Of a stretch of 64,000 bases of DNA, positions 44,479 through 56,460 are shown one piece after another. Source of the DNA: Hyaloperonospora brassicae (Eukaryota; Oomycota; Peronosporomycetes; Peronosporales; Peronosporaceae); contig CANTFL010000665.1 of assembly GCA_947650285.1 (NCBI GenBank), positions 207,973 to 271,972 of the forward strand, written 5' to 3'. Under the pieces are notes generated by a model, which saw only the letters and a program-made list of their open reading frames with translations, had not been told where the DNA came from and made no database searches. The first letter of the stretch is position 1. Each line of letters opens with the position of its first letter. A program made the position numbers and the translations under genes.

Positions 44479-46689
44479 ACCGAGTTCTATGCTAAGAGAA
44501 GCTTAAAGAACACAAGTAAACTTATAGGAAAACCACGACCCTGCCCGGGTCCCCGCCGTTTCAAGAGGAGGCGAACGAGCCCATAAAGCCGAGCCTTGCA
44601 TGCAATATATCACCTGTAGCCTCAATTGCATTCCTATGAATGTACGCGGACCTACGTACACGTAACCATCGGAATAAGGTAGGACCGTGATCCGCCTACG
44701 GCATACAAATTGAGGCTCTGAAAAGTAGCTAATCATTTCTTCTGCACCTTCAGGGCGATATGTAAAAGTTGACGAGATATCCTGCGACTGAGAACACTTT
44801 CTGGCAGAACAAGATGTAAATGGTATTGGTTTTGCATACTAGTACGTCACCTATGTCGTTGATGTACTGGGGTCAGTGGACAACGCCAGGATCTAGAAGG
44901 AGCTCACAAGACAAGAATTAAATGGAAGTGACAGACTGTTTTGCTCAGCATGACAGTCATGTGATTCTCTTTCGACGCGCATGTCGCTACAAACGATGAC
45001 AGTATGCAGATGCGATGTAATGTTTGGCATTTCTGTATCGTGAATGACAGGATGACTGGATAATCAGTGTGGATGCGCCGTCGCTCTCAAGCTGCTGATA
45101 ATCCTACGTCATGAAGAGTTCTAGGTTGCAAAGGTACGTACGTGACCCTGTTATTTAAATATTTTTTATATAATACAGCGCTCGGGGGTTAATGGTATGC
45201 AGCGGACTGGCGAATACGTCTACAACCAGCAGATACTAAGGTAACAAAGCCACTGTTGTTACCGATGCTGTCTACTAATATCTAACGGATACCCGGCTCA
45301 TGTAAATATATATTACAGAGTCACTTATTCGTTGAATAAATTGTCCATCCCCGAGCGTATATGGATACTGATAGCTCGAGGTTTGGCAGACGAAGGCACC
45401 GCGGAACGCACTCATTGGATTGCAACTACAACATTTGGCGGGTCCGGATCACGCGCGTCGAGGCTATCGCAATGAAGATTTAAATGAGGTTAAACTTATA
45501 CTGAGGACAGCTACGTGCTCATACCTTGTCTTAACACCTCAAACGTATCTAGTGCATGTAAACTTATAATTAGCGATTATTCCATTTTTTCTACACGAGG
45601 TGCATTATTACATGTATGATAAAGAAACTCAAGGACGTCCGTGTCATCCTCATCATTTATATGTGCAACAAACAAGTAGATCCGTGCAGAAATCGGCATG
45701 CTTATGATACAGCAAAAAGGGTTGATTGAAAGACGTTCAGATAATAACTCTTGTGATGTCAAAGCATTGATTGTTAAACTATTGGTATTTATGTATTATC
45801 TGTCAACGTTGGAGAACTTGATGCAAGCGATAAGAGCATGCATAGATTGTGTGCGTTGACGAGAAGTGGTGAGGCGTGCCAAAATTGCTTTGAAACATCA
45901 AAAGTAGCACCACCATCACCACCTCATCTTATAGGCACCCATAATATAAGTGCTAGTCTCGAAGCAATGGAGGTTCCCTTCAAATGTAGCTGATATCCGT
46001 GACCTTAATCGTACTTGTAGTGGCAGGAAGAATATTGGGTGTGTTATTGATCGGGTGCGGGATATTCACTTGGACATTGAAGATGGCGCTTTTGATTCGA
46101 TACTTCCTGGTAGCCCATAGTATCCTGCGCCGTGACATGTCGGTGATCCACCGGAAGAGGTGGAGTCAGTACACGGTACAACTGGTTGTAGCGATGTCTT
46201 CTCGAAGCGGTTTCTTTTTTCGAATCATATTCAGATTGTGAATACGAATGGCCTTGTCTTCCAGACACTTAAAACAATTATTTATCGTCCATTATAGCTG
46301 CTGCTTTATACACTTGCTTAGTACACGCGCTAGAATCATTTACACTCGACACCTCTGGCAGAAAATCATCATGAATGGTGCTGAAGATAGGACTTGAGTG
46401 GCCTGTTGAACATCATGGGCACAAATAATTAGACAAGTACGTTAAAAATGCGAATACCACCTACATGTGACGCAATTTGCTAGATTAGCTACTGTCCCTC
46501 GCTCCAGTAGTGGACACACATAGTATCGACTTTCTACTTATATTCGACACGTCAAGCCACATGTTGCCATCAACCTCGGACTGCTATGGGACGTAATTTA
46601 ACAGTCGTTGTCTTGCTGACGAGTCTCCATCAAGAAAGCTTAAACCATTAGCTTTATAAGTCGCGATAGGATCAAATGAAGGTAAACAG

Positions 46690-46805
46690 TGAGCTTTGCT
46701 GCACGTACCGGCTTGAAATCCCTTACGTCAGTGCAGCACGTACCTGGCTCGAACCTGTTTTACTTCAGTGCAGCACCTTGAATCGAACTTGTCTTACGTC
46801 AGTGC
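46690..46805. repeat. Imperfect ~50-bp tandem repeat inside the TIR element
   Basis: The string ttacgtcagtgcagcacgtacc recurs with variation three times. Confidence 0.7.
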
Positions 46806-46957
46806 CGTAGTTTAGCTTGTATTTCTTGGTGTTTGTTTCCAAACGCTAAAACGTAACGTTTAGCATTTGTATGTGGGGGGAGCCCTTTATATACCAATTC
46901 ATCTATAGATCTAGTTATGTTGATATACATATATTTGTATTGACCGCAAGACGCAAG

Positions 46958-47098
46958 GCTATGTACCGCTGTCGTTTTACCATCTGTCAAGACGAGCACA
47001 AATTACGACCCAAAAATAACTGATTACATGTCTTTGTCTAGTTGGGGATAGACTTGGTGACAGGTTGTCTTTCAGTTGGGGATGTTTAACCCGTCCCT
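46958..47098 (-). repeat. Right TIR (141 bp)
   Basis: Reverse complement of the left arm with about a dozen differences. Confidence 0.9.
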
Positions 47099-47329
47099 CT
47101 TATGTACGGTATTTAAAAATCAATAAGTTATAACCTTTGCTAAGTTATGGTGATTGTCGTCCACCGTACGCATAATTTATCGGAGGGAAACATGTATATT
47201 TTTAATGCGTAGAATGCGTCGAAGGTGCAATTTTATTTCCATAAGTATTTTTGTTTTTACTTTGCACGAAAAACACCAAGTCACGAGAACTGAATTCGGG
47301 TCGAATGCACGCGAAAATCTACCGGGTCA

Positions 47330-48113
47330 TTGCATTATCAGCTGGGCGATGAATCTATCAAGTTGTTACCTCCAGACCATGAGCTCGAACAGCATGGAAA
47401 AGCTGCATGCGTTGGTGCCAGCGTTATAAACCTGCTTGACGAAATGCAGCGAGCCCGAGTGAAGGCGAATATGACAACGTACGCGCGTGCGATTTCCTCA
47501 TGCAGTGTAAACAAGGACTCTGAGGCGTGATCTCGATATTTGACACACTCATTGATCGCAAACGAGGAGAAAACTCCGCTGAGATAAACAGCGACCTTGT
47601 GACAGAGTCTAGCTTTTCAGCCTACCTCGTCGAGGGCTCCACACTACGAGACAAAGACCGAGGAACCGAAGCTTCGATGCTCCTTTACAAGTGGCACGCC
47701 GCAACAGGCCAAGTGCCGCCAGTATTTGTCGTGACGCAGATGTTGGACTCGCTGGAAGATATGGGCGAGTGGCGGCGAGCTGTTCGTATGCTTCCCGAGT
47801 GGCAGGCGCTTTCGGTGTGGCTCCTAGCGTCGCTGTGTTCAATCGTGTTATGCAAATGTGCAATCATGCAGAGGAGTACCAGCTTGTAGCTCCAATATTC
47901 GCTACGATGCAAGACGCCGCAGCGTACCGCATTGTCCCGACACTGAAAGTTCCGTACACACGCATTTATGCCGAGGAACAGCGCGAGAATTGGGCAGTAG
48001 CCACTGACCTATTCGTAGAGATGCAGAAGAGATGCCCACGTGACGAGATACCACATCACGAGCTGCAGAAGATCGCATTGGGTCGATACAGATTGCGCCA
48101 ACGCGAGACGTGA
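47330..48113 (+). pseudogene. Pentatricopeptide-repeat-like protein, broken
   Basis: Three overlapping frames together look like part of a PPR protein, a family that binds organelle RNA, usually in mitochondria. 47330-47529 has VINLLDEMQRARVKANMTTYARAISSC; 47527-47800 has LLYKWHAATGQVPPVFVVTQMLDSLEDMGEWRRAVRML; 47800-48113 has FGVAPSVAVFNRVMQMCNHAEEYQLVAPIFATMQ and a C-terminal helix pair ending KIALGRYRLRQRET. The 35-residue helix-turn-helix rhythm and the V.P...FN.VM.MC motif support PPR. A one-base shift at about 47526-47530 and another at about 47795-47815 break the frame. A proper start was not found; upstream exons may be missing, perhaps removed by the TIR element that ends at 47098. 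It converges on the MFS gene, with 59 bp between the stops. Confidence 0.6.
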
Positions 48114-48172
48114 CGCATTATGTCGCAAGGTGCTTCGGCTCATGTTCACTCTTTACTACGTCGCGCTGTTGC

Positions 48173-49887
48173 TCATATTCGGTTTTCAAGCAAGCTCTCC
48201 TCTTCGTCAGGGATCGACGAAAGAGACAGGCTGCAATCGAGGCTACCAGAAAAGCTGTTTGAAGTTGCGCTGCTTCTGTTGTACCCTTCTCGATAGCTCG
48301 GCTGTGTGTAAATCGATTCATCCGATGCGCAGTAATGGAAAAACGTCGCGCCGAACACGAGAACAAGCGCAGCAACTGCAAACACGAGGTCCCACGATCC
48401 CGTAGCTTGCAGAATTGCGCCTGTGACCAAATTGCCAATGATGCCAGGAATGGTTCCGAAGGTGTTGGAGACGCCCATAATGTGCGCAGCGTGGTTTGGC
48501 GCCACATCGATCATGTTGACCCAGTATCCAGCCATAGCGGCGCAACCGGTGGACGGTGTCATACACAACGCGGCACCTGCAGCGGGGGCTGAGTTCGCGA
48601 AACGCAGCAGGACGAGAAAGTAAGCGCATCCGAGGAACGAAAACGCATTCATGACTTGACGCACATGCAGTGCACGATGGCCGCGAGTGCCTAACAGGTC
48701 TCCTAGCCGTCCAAACAGCAAAGTCCCGATGTAGCCGTACATGTAGGGCAGCGCCGCAGCGAACCCGCCCTTCTTGGCCAGATCGAGGTTCAGGCCTTGG
48801 CGAACATACTGCGTGATCCAGTCCAGCAGGAACTACCAACCATAATTGTTGCACATGTGCGCGGCATAGATCGCCCACGCAGGTCGTGACGATAGCAACA
48901 CGCGCCAGTTCAACGTATGGATCCAGTCCAGATCGGCGCGATGTTGACAGGTGGTGCTTGGATTTGCAATGCGGTTGCGCAAAATGAACGTTTGTTCCTC
49001 CACGGTGATGCGTGGGCCATCTTCTGGCCGACTAGCTCCTCTAAACACATACGCCACAACCCAGACGAAGCTGAAAGCGCCAAACACAACGAAAATGCGT
49101 TGCCAGCCACTGGCTGCCATTATCGCAGGCGATATGATCAGTGCAGAGATGGTGCCCAGATCGGAGCCACTTGCAACTAGCGTCACGAGACGACTCCTTT
49201 CCTGTACCGGGTACCATGCACTCGCGATCTGGTGCATGCAAGGGAACAAGATGCCTTCTCCAACGCCCATACCTGCTCTCGTGAACAACAGACACGTGAG
49301 GCATTTTGCCACGACCACTGTCGACAGATCCTGCAATTAAACAAGCAAGCAACGTCAGACTGGCACGATACTTCGCCTCAGATGTCCAGCGCACATGCGT
49401 TCATAGGTACGTACGAACAGCGTCCAGACGACAACACCAGTGAGCAACACAATCTTCGCGCCAAATCTAGCAGCAAAATACCCCCCGAGGATCTACAAGC
49501 ATACGAGTTAACACACATGAGAAGACAGTCCGCTTGTGCATAACCGAGTCGATGGACAGCATTACTTGAGTGCACATGTAGCCATAGAAAAACGCCGACA
49601 GCACTTCGCCCTGCTCCTTCTTATCGAGCACGAGCGCCGGCAACGCTATGCCCATGTTGGTCCCTGTGTCGGATAGCAGAGCCACAGTTAGCTCTTAAGT
49701 CTCGTTTCAACAGGCGATCCCACGTCACACGCAACATACGTTCAGCGTAGCAGATGGTCGAGACACAGAGACATAGAAACGCCGTCACATAGCGTCGATT
49801 GCCTCGCGGTAGCTCCGACGCGGCGTCTCGTGCCTCGACTTTGTCCGAGTCCTTCCACGTCTCTTTGTTCGCCATTGTGGATTCCAA
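48173..49887 (-). pseudogene. MFS anion transporter (SLC17/phosphate-sialate type) with one premature TAG
   Basis: Four exons: 49740-49887, 49566-49693, 49415-49492 and 48173-49330, with GT-AG introns of 46, 73 and 84 bp. The exons sum to 1512 bp, exactly 504 codons, a normal length for a 12-helix major facilitator. Motifs: a first helix after ICYAE (first intron follows), MGIALPALVLDKKEQGEVLSAFFYGY, LGGYFAARFGAKIVLLTGVVVWTLF, then MGVGEGILFPCMHQIASAWYP, and LLFGRLGDLL in the second half. It would move organic anions or phosphate across a membrane with H+ or Na+. The only lesion is a TAG at 48833-48835 (codon 284), after CNNYGW at the start of helix 7. It may be a recent pseudogene, a null allele or a sequence error. 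A CCAAT-type box (gaccaatcac) lies 40 bp upstream, in the 102-bp gap to kinesin. Confidence 0.8.
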
Positions 49888-50589
49888 GACCAGGACCGTC
49901 TGTTGCGTTGATCACGGATTTCGACCAATCACAGTAGCGCTCATGCCACTCACACGAACGACGAAAGCGGAGACGTATCCAATGACCCCTTAGCGACCAT
50001 GTGAAGACGGATCTCCCCGAGGCGACTTGGCGCGGTACCGTTTCGGAGCGGCTATCGATGACGCTGCCGTAGTCTTGCGAGACGTTGCGCCAGCACTTGG
50101 CACCTTCATGCTTCGGTTTGTCACGGCAACACCAGACGACTTCTTGTTGTGCATTCCAGACACTCCAGCTTTCTTGAGCTTGGAAGGAGTGACGACGGAC
50201 TTGGCGTCAGTGAAGCCAGATGTCACGCTTGTCCCCCTTGCATCGACACAGGCGACGACGGACGTTTTGCTAGTGTCCAGAGCGTCTTGGTTGCTGGGCG
50301 ACGTCGGGATGCCGGCTGCAGATTGGCTTGTCTTGGTGCTGACTGAAGCGTCGCGTGGAAATGGCATGGCGCAGGTCGCCGCTGAACGCGTGACATGATC
50401 GAAGCCACTTGGACTGTCATCACTCGTTCTCTGTCGCTTGCGGCCAGGCTCGCTGGGACTTGGCGAGCCGATGGAGACGGGCGAGTTGGTCGCAGCGTCC
50501 GACGCCATAGCTGGAGAGTTGGTGGACTGGAAAGACGGAAACGGCCGGTCATCCTTCTTGATTGGCGTGAACCCTGTCCTTGCATTGAT

Positions 50590-50664
50590 CTAGATGGAAA
50601 CAACGCAACCAAAGTGACCACTTAGTCACAGTGTGCGAGCATGCGATATCAAGCAGATGCTCAC
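50590..50664 (-). other. Kinesin-5 intron 2
   Basis: GTGAGC to CTAG, 75 bp. Removal joins KKRK to INARTGFTPIKKD in frame. Confidence 0.85.
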
Positions 50665-51918
50665 CTTTCGTTTCTTCATGTACGTTTGCATTTCTTGCAG
50701 TTGCTGATTCGACGCCGCCGTAGCTTCGTCCACAACATCTTTGCCAAGCTTCAAACAAAGCCCAATCTTACCTTTTGCGTTCGACATTTGAGCGTGCAAT
50801 CGTTCTTCCAATGCTTTGCATCCCCCGTTCACAAGCGTTTGAAGCTCTTCATGCTCACGTACAAACTGCGACAACTGTTCTCGCCTCTTTCTCGATGTTG
50901 TCGTATGACACTTCAAGTGTGTTTCCGATAAACAGTCCATATCCTTCGTGTGCTTCAATGTAAGCCCAGTAGTCGCGTTGCACCATGTCGTCTGCAGTCG
51001 TTCGTGCGACTGAATCAGCTCCGTCTGGCGTGCTTTCGCGTCCACAAGTTGGTCTCGCATTTCAGAAAAGCGTTCGTGAAGCTTAGTTGCCTCACTCTTT
51101 TGCTTCACGCTTTGACTGTCCATCGCCTGCAAGAATCCTTGCATCTCTTTCTCCGTGGTGGTCTGCACACACAAAAGCTGTTTTTGTTGATGCTTCGCGT
51201 TTTCTTGAATCAGCACTGTTTGCTCGTCAAGCTTCTCGTTCCCGTTCTGGATGCACTTTTCAATGTACTGAGCAAGATGTGTCTTGAGGCCACTTAACTC
51301 CTCTTGGTGCCGAGCGTGACTGTCTCTTAGCGCAGCCGTGACCACTGCCTTGCTTTCGTCGAGCTCCTTGCTCTGTATCTGAACTGAAGTGTCGATTACT
51401 GCCTGCAGCTCCTGCAATTTCTTGCTTTGCTCCACAAGAAAAGTACCCAGCTCTGCACGAGACTCGTCTAGCGTCGACTGGACAGTTTCTAGGCATGACA
51501 GAGTTCGCGATTCAGATGCAGTCAAGTTTACTATGATAGCTGCCGCGTGGCACTTGGACATCTCAACAAGCTTCTTGAGCTGCTCCTGCATCGTTTGTTG
51601 CTGCTCCTTCATCGAATTCGCCACTTCCTCACGTTGTGCTGACTTTTGAGCATCATCTTCAGCGAGTGATTGAGTTGCCTGCAACCTGTTCGCTTCTACG
51701 ACGCCTTCCACAGCCCTCAAATTTGTGACAAGTCCATGCAAGTCCGATGATTGAGTCGTCTGTAGCTCGCGCAAAGCGCTTAAGACGTTAGTAAACATCT
51801 TTTCCTGGCTCTCCTTGTGTGTCGCTAGTCGTTCCAAGAAGCTGTTGATCTGGAACTGCGAGGCACTACGATACGACGTTGCCAGTTCCGTGTTGGTCTC
51901 GTCGTTACGCTGTGTGCT

Positions 51919-51985
51919 CTCTGCAAGAAAAGGAACAAAGAGTGTGTAAGACGGCACGCACATATGTGTAGCGAGAAATAAGCGT
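51919..51985 (-). other. Kinesin-5 intron 1
   Basis: GTACGC to a pyrimidine-rich TTGCAG, 67 bp. Removal joins LLTKI to ESTQRNDE in frame. Confidence 0.9.
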
Positions 51986-53552
51986 ACCGATCTTTGTCAA
52001 AAGCTGGGCAATCTGCTTTTGCCGAGCATCGTACAGCTCAGCAGCGGTGAGTCCGTTTGCAAGTAGCACTTGCTCATTATTTTGGAAGGCTTTGAGCACA
52101 ACTTGTACTCGCTGCAGCTGGTCGGATACTTTCGCCAGCGTTTGCTTTGTTTCAGTTAGCTGGACTTGTGTTGCCGCCAGTTTCTCGCCCATCTCCTGTT
52201 TTGCATACACCAGAGCTGCCACTTCACTCGCATTCTTTTCGGCAACTTCCTCTAGCTCTTTGCAAGACGAGTTTCTTGCCTTAAGTATATCCTCCAGCTC
52301 CGTCAGTTGTACAGCCTGACCGGAAAGTCGCTCTTGCATATCAGTAAACTGTTCCAGCGGGAGGTACACGCCGTCTTTCAGTCTAGCAGCGCGCAAGGCT
52401 GCACGAAGTGTCTCAATCTCGCTTTCAAAATCATTCAACAACCCCGATTTGGTCATCTTTTGATTCAGTTCAGGCTTATTCTTGATATGCTTTGCACGGA
52501 ACGCATACTCCAGCGTGCTAAGCGTCTCGTCCAGGCTGTCTGCGCAAGGTGCAAGCGTTGCGATGATCGTCGTTTTCGCCCGCCCTCCAAGAGACTCCTG
52601 CAACAAGCGCGTGAGCTTGCTATCGCGGTATGGAACATGCGGAAGGTTGTCAACCAGCGCCGTGATGACTCGACCTAACGTGAGCAGACTCTGATTGATC
52701 GTCCCTGCCTCGCGCGCTCTGGCATTGCGTGCTCCCGATCGACCTACACACTCGGATCCAGCAAGATCCACCAGATTGAGCTGTCCGACCCGCAAGGAGG
52801 TCTTCACCTGCCGCGTTGTGCTCTTTGCTATGGATCCGAATCGTGAATATGCTATGCGATCGACTCGAGTTTTCGTTCATCAGTGTCTCGGACGTAATTC
52901 GGTTCTTGACGCCAGTATTGACTAGTTCATAAACATGTTTCGCTGTCGTTGCCGTGAGTTCCAGCAAATTCACACAATAAATTCCTCCTTTCTTAGCATC
53001 TTCCATCAGCCGCAGCTTCTTGTCTGCGTCAGGATCTAATAAGTCTTTCAGTTCTTCATTGTAGAGCTGCAGAAACGATACTCGGACACTAAACTCTTCC
53101 CCACTGGCCCCCAGATCGTCAAAAATGCAGCGCACACTACGGGGAATGATACCAGCCGGTTCACTGCCTGGAAGCAGATCGCCCTGCATCGTGTATGTCT
53201 TGCCTGTACCTGTCTAGCCGTAAGCAAATACAGTGCAATTGTAGCCTGCTAGCGCCTCGTCTACTGCTGGTCGCACGACTGCATCAAACACGTCTTTCTG
53301 CGTCGAATATTGCCCAAAAACACGGTCAAACGTGTACGTTTTGCGCTTCACAATGGCCACTTCACTCGACTGAGGTTTGCATTGGACGACAGCGCCACGT
53401 CCGGCAGCCTTCTCACGGCTACTGAGAGGTCGACAGCGTACCGCGACTTGCACGTTCGTAGTTATCGCCGGAGGCAGCGGCGGAGGAGGAGCGTCGTGTG
53501 CGCTGGAAGAAGAGGACGACGACAGGCGGCGAAGGTCGCGACTCGACTCCAT

Positions 53553-53819
53553 CGTGTCCTTTTGGCGGTATAGCGTTTCGATTGGCTGTTCGATCTGTAC
53601 TTTGATCGGACGTCAACGACTCGCGGGTTTTAAGCGCGCGTTTCGACCAATCAAGTGAAGGACTGTTGAAAAGGATACATTCACACTTTGTCGGCTGCTA
53701 TGGGGCTTCCGAACCAATACAAGTGCTGCTTTATCTGCAACAGCCTCGATTGTGTCCTGCAGGTCCGTATGGCTCGTCAAAGACGTCATTCGAATCGACG
53801 GACGACATCAACGTCTATT
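53553..53819. other. Kinesin-5 upstream region up to the copia LTR
   Basis: 267 bp containing two CCAAT/ATTGG boxes (near 53578 and 53648). No initiator match seen. The copia element inserted here, 268 bp upstream of the start codon. Confidence 0.5.
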
Positions 53820-54181
53820 TGTTAGAATATACTCTATCTGACAAGTCAAGAAAGTTGTGCAGGTCATGGGCAAGACCTGGTACAGGTAAGTGCGACCTCA
53901 CCTGATTGGCTTAAGATGTGACAGAATGACAGGTGGGACGGGAGAGACGGACGCCATGTGACAGGATGTCACATGGGACAAGGAGAGAAGGACGTCATGT
54001 GACAGGATGTCACATGAGGACAGGGAGGGACGGTCACCACATGAGACTTGACATGGTAAAGTTGTAGTTTCCGTTTCTGGTCATACATATCGTAGTGTTG
54101 TAGGAAGCAAGTTCTTAACACACAATAAATTATCATTTAGTTCCACCTACTTTGCGCCAAGTGCACTACTACACTCTTTCA
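53820..54181 (+). repeat. Copia 5' LTR
   Basis: 362 bp. It contains two copies of a ~42-bp unit, each with the hairpin CATGTGACA-gga-TGTCACATG (second copy about 53996-54016). Confidence 0.93.
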
Positions 54182-54195
54182 GGTTATGAGCTCAA
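54182..54195 (+). other. Copia primer-binding site (half-tRNA type)
   Basis: ggttatgagctc directly after the LTR can pair with the anticodon stem-loop of initiator tRNA-Met (..CATAACC). Drosophila copia primes from such a 5' tRNA-Met fragment. Confidence 0.65.
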
Positions 54196-55541
54196 CAGAA
54201 TGTGTTGGCGGCGCGGCTCGCGGAGCTACACCCGCTGTGATGGTCGATGGTCAAAAGAAGACCATTGATCATCAGCTGGAAGAAAAGTCGTCAGTGCACG
54301 CGGCCGCGGCACTGGACAAGATGCTCGTCATGCTCGGTGATTTGTCGGAGCGAATGTGCAGGATTGAATCCTTACACTTCGAACAAGTCGGCCAACAACG
54401 GAAGGACTCTCTAGAGTCGAGCGTCTTTGGTTCGGCCTTGGGAACACGACAGGTTATTAACCTCCAGGTTTGGAGCGTATTCCTTCTCCCAAGCGGTCAC
54501 CGAATGTCTCGCCGGACACCTTCTTTGGTGCCCGACGACCAGCTTTTGCTGGAAACATAGTAGATCCACCGGTCCAGGTCCGAACCGCCTGTGTGAGGAA
54601 TGAAGGACCAGCACCCGGAGCGCAGGGACCAACACCGGCACCGTATCTAGGTGTGGGTGAACCATGTACGATTTTTTTCACAAAGGCTAGATACCCATGG
54701 GTGTTCCTGACGGTCGTCAGAGCAAATTGGCGTTGCAGCCATTTGATGGAAAGGAACTTTATCATGGCCTTGGAAGTGGTTTCTTAGAACGGGGCGAGGA
54801 GTTTGTACGCCAAGTTGGGCTCTCCGAGCGCGCGTGTGGCTTCGTATGGCCTGAAGATATCAAGGTCAATGTGCTTGGTCAACACCTTGCTGAAACGGCA
54901 AAAAAGTATTACCGCCGACAGGTGGAGACTAGGTGGTCTGATAGTCAAACCTTGGATCATGCAATGCAAAGCAAAGGTTGCTCCAAACCTTCGACATCAA
55001 GATAACACCTGCCCAGAGCATGAAGCTGTTTACTGCAGCCAAGTCGTCGCATCGAAATTGGACGGAAATTTTCTTGTATCTCACTGCTGTGAGCAATGCC
55101 TTCGGAGGCGCGGACAACCTCGTTTTGGACAACATCGTTCACTACGCAGACCCGACGATGCGCACGACGATATAATTGAGTTTGGATTTGCACAGGGTCG
55201 ACTTCTTGCGACAAGCTGAAGAACTGGCACAGTTTGCACAATCGACGGAGATCGACGTCCGTGTCAAGCAGTTCGGCCGTGATGTTGTGAACGTTGTGTA
55301 GACGACCAAGGAGGTAACGAAAATTAAGCCAGCCAAGAAATGGTTTATGGATCAATGTCAAAAAAGATCTTACCGCTGTGGAAACACGGGACACCTCAAG
55401 GCATCCTGTACGAGAATATCAAATAAAAACAAGATGAGGATTTTGTTCTCACAGTCCGTGATGCGGACGGGGATCAGACCCAAGGAACCGCCAACTGGGT
55501 GCTGGACAGTGGGTCGGGGCGTCATTTGGCCAATGAATTAA
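54186..55541 (+). pseudogene. Copia gag with damaged zinc knuckle
   Basis: Frames 54186-54560, 54697-55005 and about 54978-55270 give a copia Gag (LQPFDGKELYHGLGSGFLERGEEFVRQVGL, HLAETAKKYYRRQVE, ITPAQSMKLFTAAKSSHRNW). At 55347-55420 the knuckle reads SYRCGNTGHLKASC, with Ser in place of the first Cys. Several stops and shifts. Confidence 0.8.
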
Positions 55542-56460
55542 GCCTGCTGAAGGACGTGGTTGACTACAATCACGAATGTTTTACCGCAGTGTCTGACGTA
55601 GGATCTCTTCGGATCATGAAGCAAGGCAGTGCCATGATCCGGGTCAAAGCACTCTATTTTATCAAGACCATCTGACATCTCCATGTTCAATACGCCTCAA
55701 CTTGGGGCGTAACATCATTTCTTTCGGGAAAATGGAGAAGAAGGGATGCGTGCTTGAATATCGTGAAGGAAGGCGTATTTTGGTCTCTCATCCCGGTGGT
55801 TCAACAATCATGGATGTCGATCGCATCAACGATGTATTGATCGTTGAGGTTTACGACGACATTTCGACGAACGCTTTTCGTGCTTATGACTCACCACAGA
55901 TGGCGGATATGGCGATTGTGAATAGTGATGGAGATAGAAATAAGACGAATATTTAACATGGAAGCTTGCTACAGTTCCATCGGCGTTTGGGTCACCTATG
56001 CTACGACACAATAGTCAAGATGGCCCGTGACCCTATATTTGGTAACAAACTTACAGATAATAGGCGTGTTAACTGCTTGGCCTATGCAAAAGGCAAGCAG
56101 ACGAAAAACCGACAATCTCGCAGAGACAGTGGTACCAATTCGCCAATCAACGTGATAGGAAGAGTCATTTTCTCTGATCTTAAAGGTCCCATGACTACTC
56201 GCGATCGGCTCGGAAACAGATACCTGATCAACTTCGTTGATCATCAGGTCAACTATTGCCGGGTTTTCTTAGCGAAAACTAAAGACGTTGCCGCGATGAT
56301 TTTAAGCATTTCCTTTCGGATTTCGAGCGAATTTCTAATTGCCGGATCCACGTCTCACGCACAGATGGTGGAGGCGAATACAAGCTTCTGGATGTGTCCT
56401 GCAAAGACACTGGTGTCGCTCGCCAAATTAGCGAGCGTGATAACCAGGCCGACAATTGCA
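55480..56460 (+). pseudogene. Copia protease and integrase
   Basis: Protease active site NWVLDSGSGRHLANELSLL at about 55495-55550, in a frame shifted from gag. Integrase at 55966-56472: a zinc-region start (FHRRLGHLCYDTI, then a CCHC remnant NCLAYAKGKQ) and the core with FSDLKGPMT (first Asp) and RYLINFVDHQVNYCRVFLAK. The second half is degraded. Confidence 0.8.

Larger units (their letters stand above)
44338..47098. mobile_element. TIR DNA transposon of unknown superfamily (2.76 kb)
   Basis: A 141-bp inverted repeat, about 90 percent identical, bounds the element: 44338-44478 and 46958-47098. Termini start AGGGA(T/C)GGGTTAAACATCCCC. Flanks read ctcatgt and cttatgt, a possible 7-bp target duplication with one mismatch. 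The interior has only short frames and no recognised transposase, so it is probably non-autonomous. It contains an imperfect ~50-bp tandem repeat at about 46690-46805. Confidence 0.85.
49990..53552 (-). pseudogene. Kinesin-5 (BimC/Eg5) mitotic motor with P-loop nonsense codon and frameshift
   Basis: Exons 51986-53552, 50665-51918 and 49990-50589, with GT-AG introns 51919-51985 (67 bp) and 50590-50664 (75 bp). The exons sum to 3421 bp, i.e. 1140 codons plus one extra base. Motor domain at the N-terminus: VQVAVRCRPLSSREK, YTFDRVFGQYSTQ, the P-loop, then [16 protein letters not shown] (switch I) and [10 protein letters not shown] (switch II), [20 protein letters not shown] long coiled-coil stalk follows, and the tail has a BimC-box-like RTGFTPIKKD in exon 3, identifying the plus-end-directed tetrameric kinesin-5 that slides spindle microtubules apart. 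Lesions: TAG at 53214-53216 (codon 113) replaces the P-loop Gln (AYG-stop-TGTGKT), and one extra base in the AA at 52794-52795 shifts the frame before switch II. The rest is intact, so decay is recent or the bases are misread. Confidence 0.85.

Noticed and set aside
46044..46268. Possible piggyBac-like transposase fragment in the TIR element
   Set aside because: Only a short vague resemblance (RYNQLYRVLTPP); no catalytic motif, and the target duplication is not TTAA.
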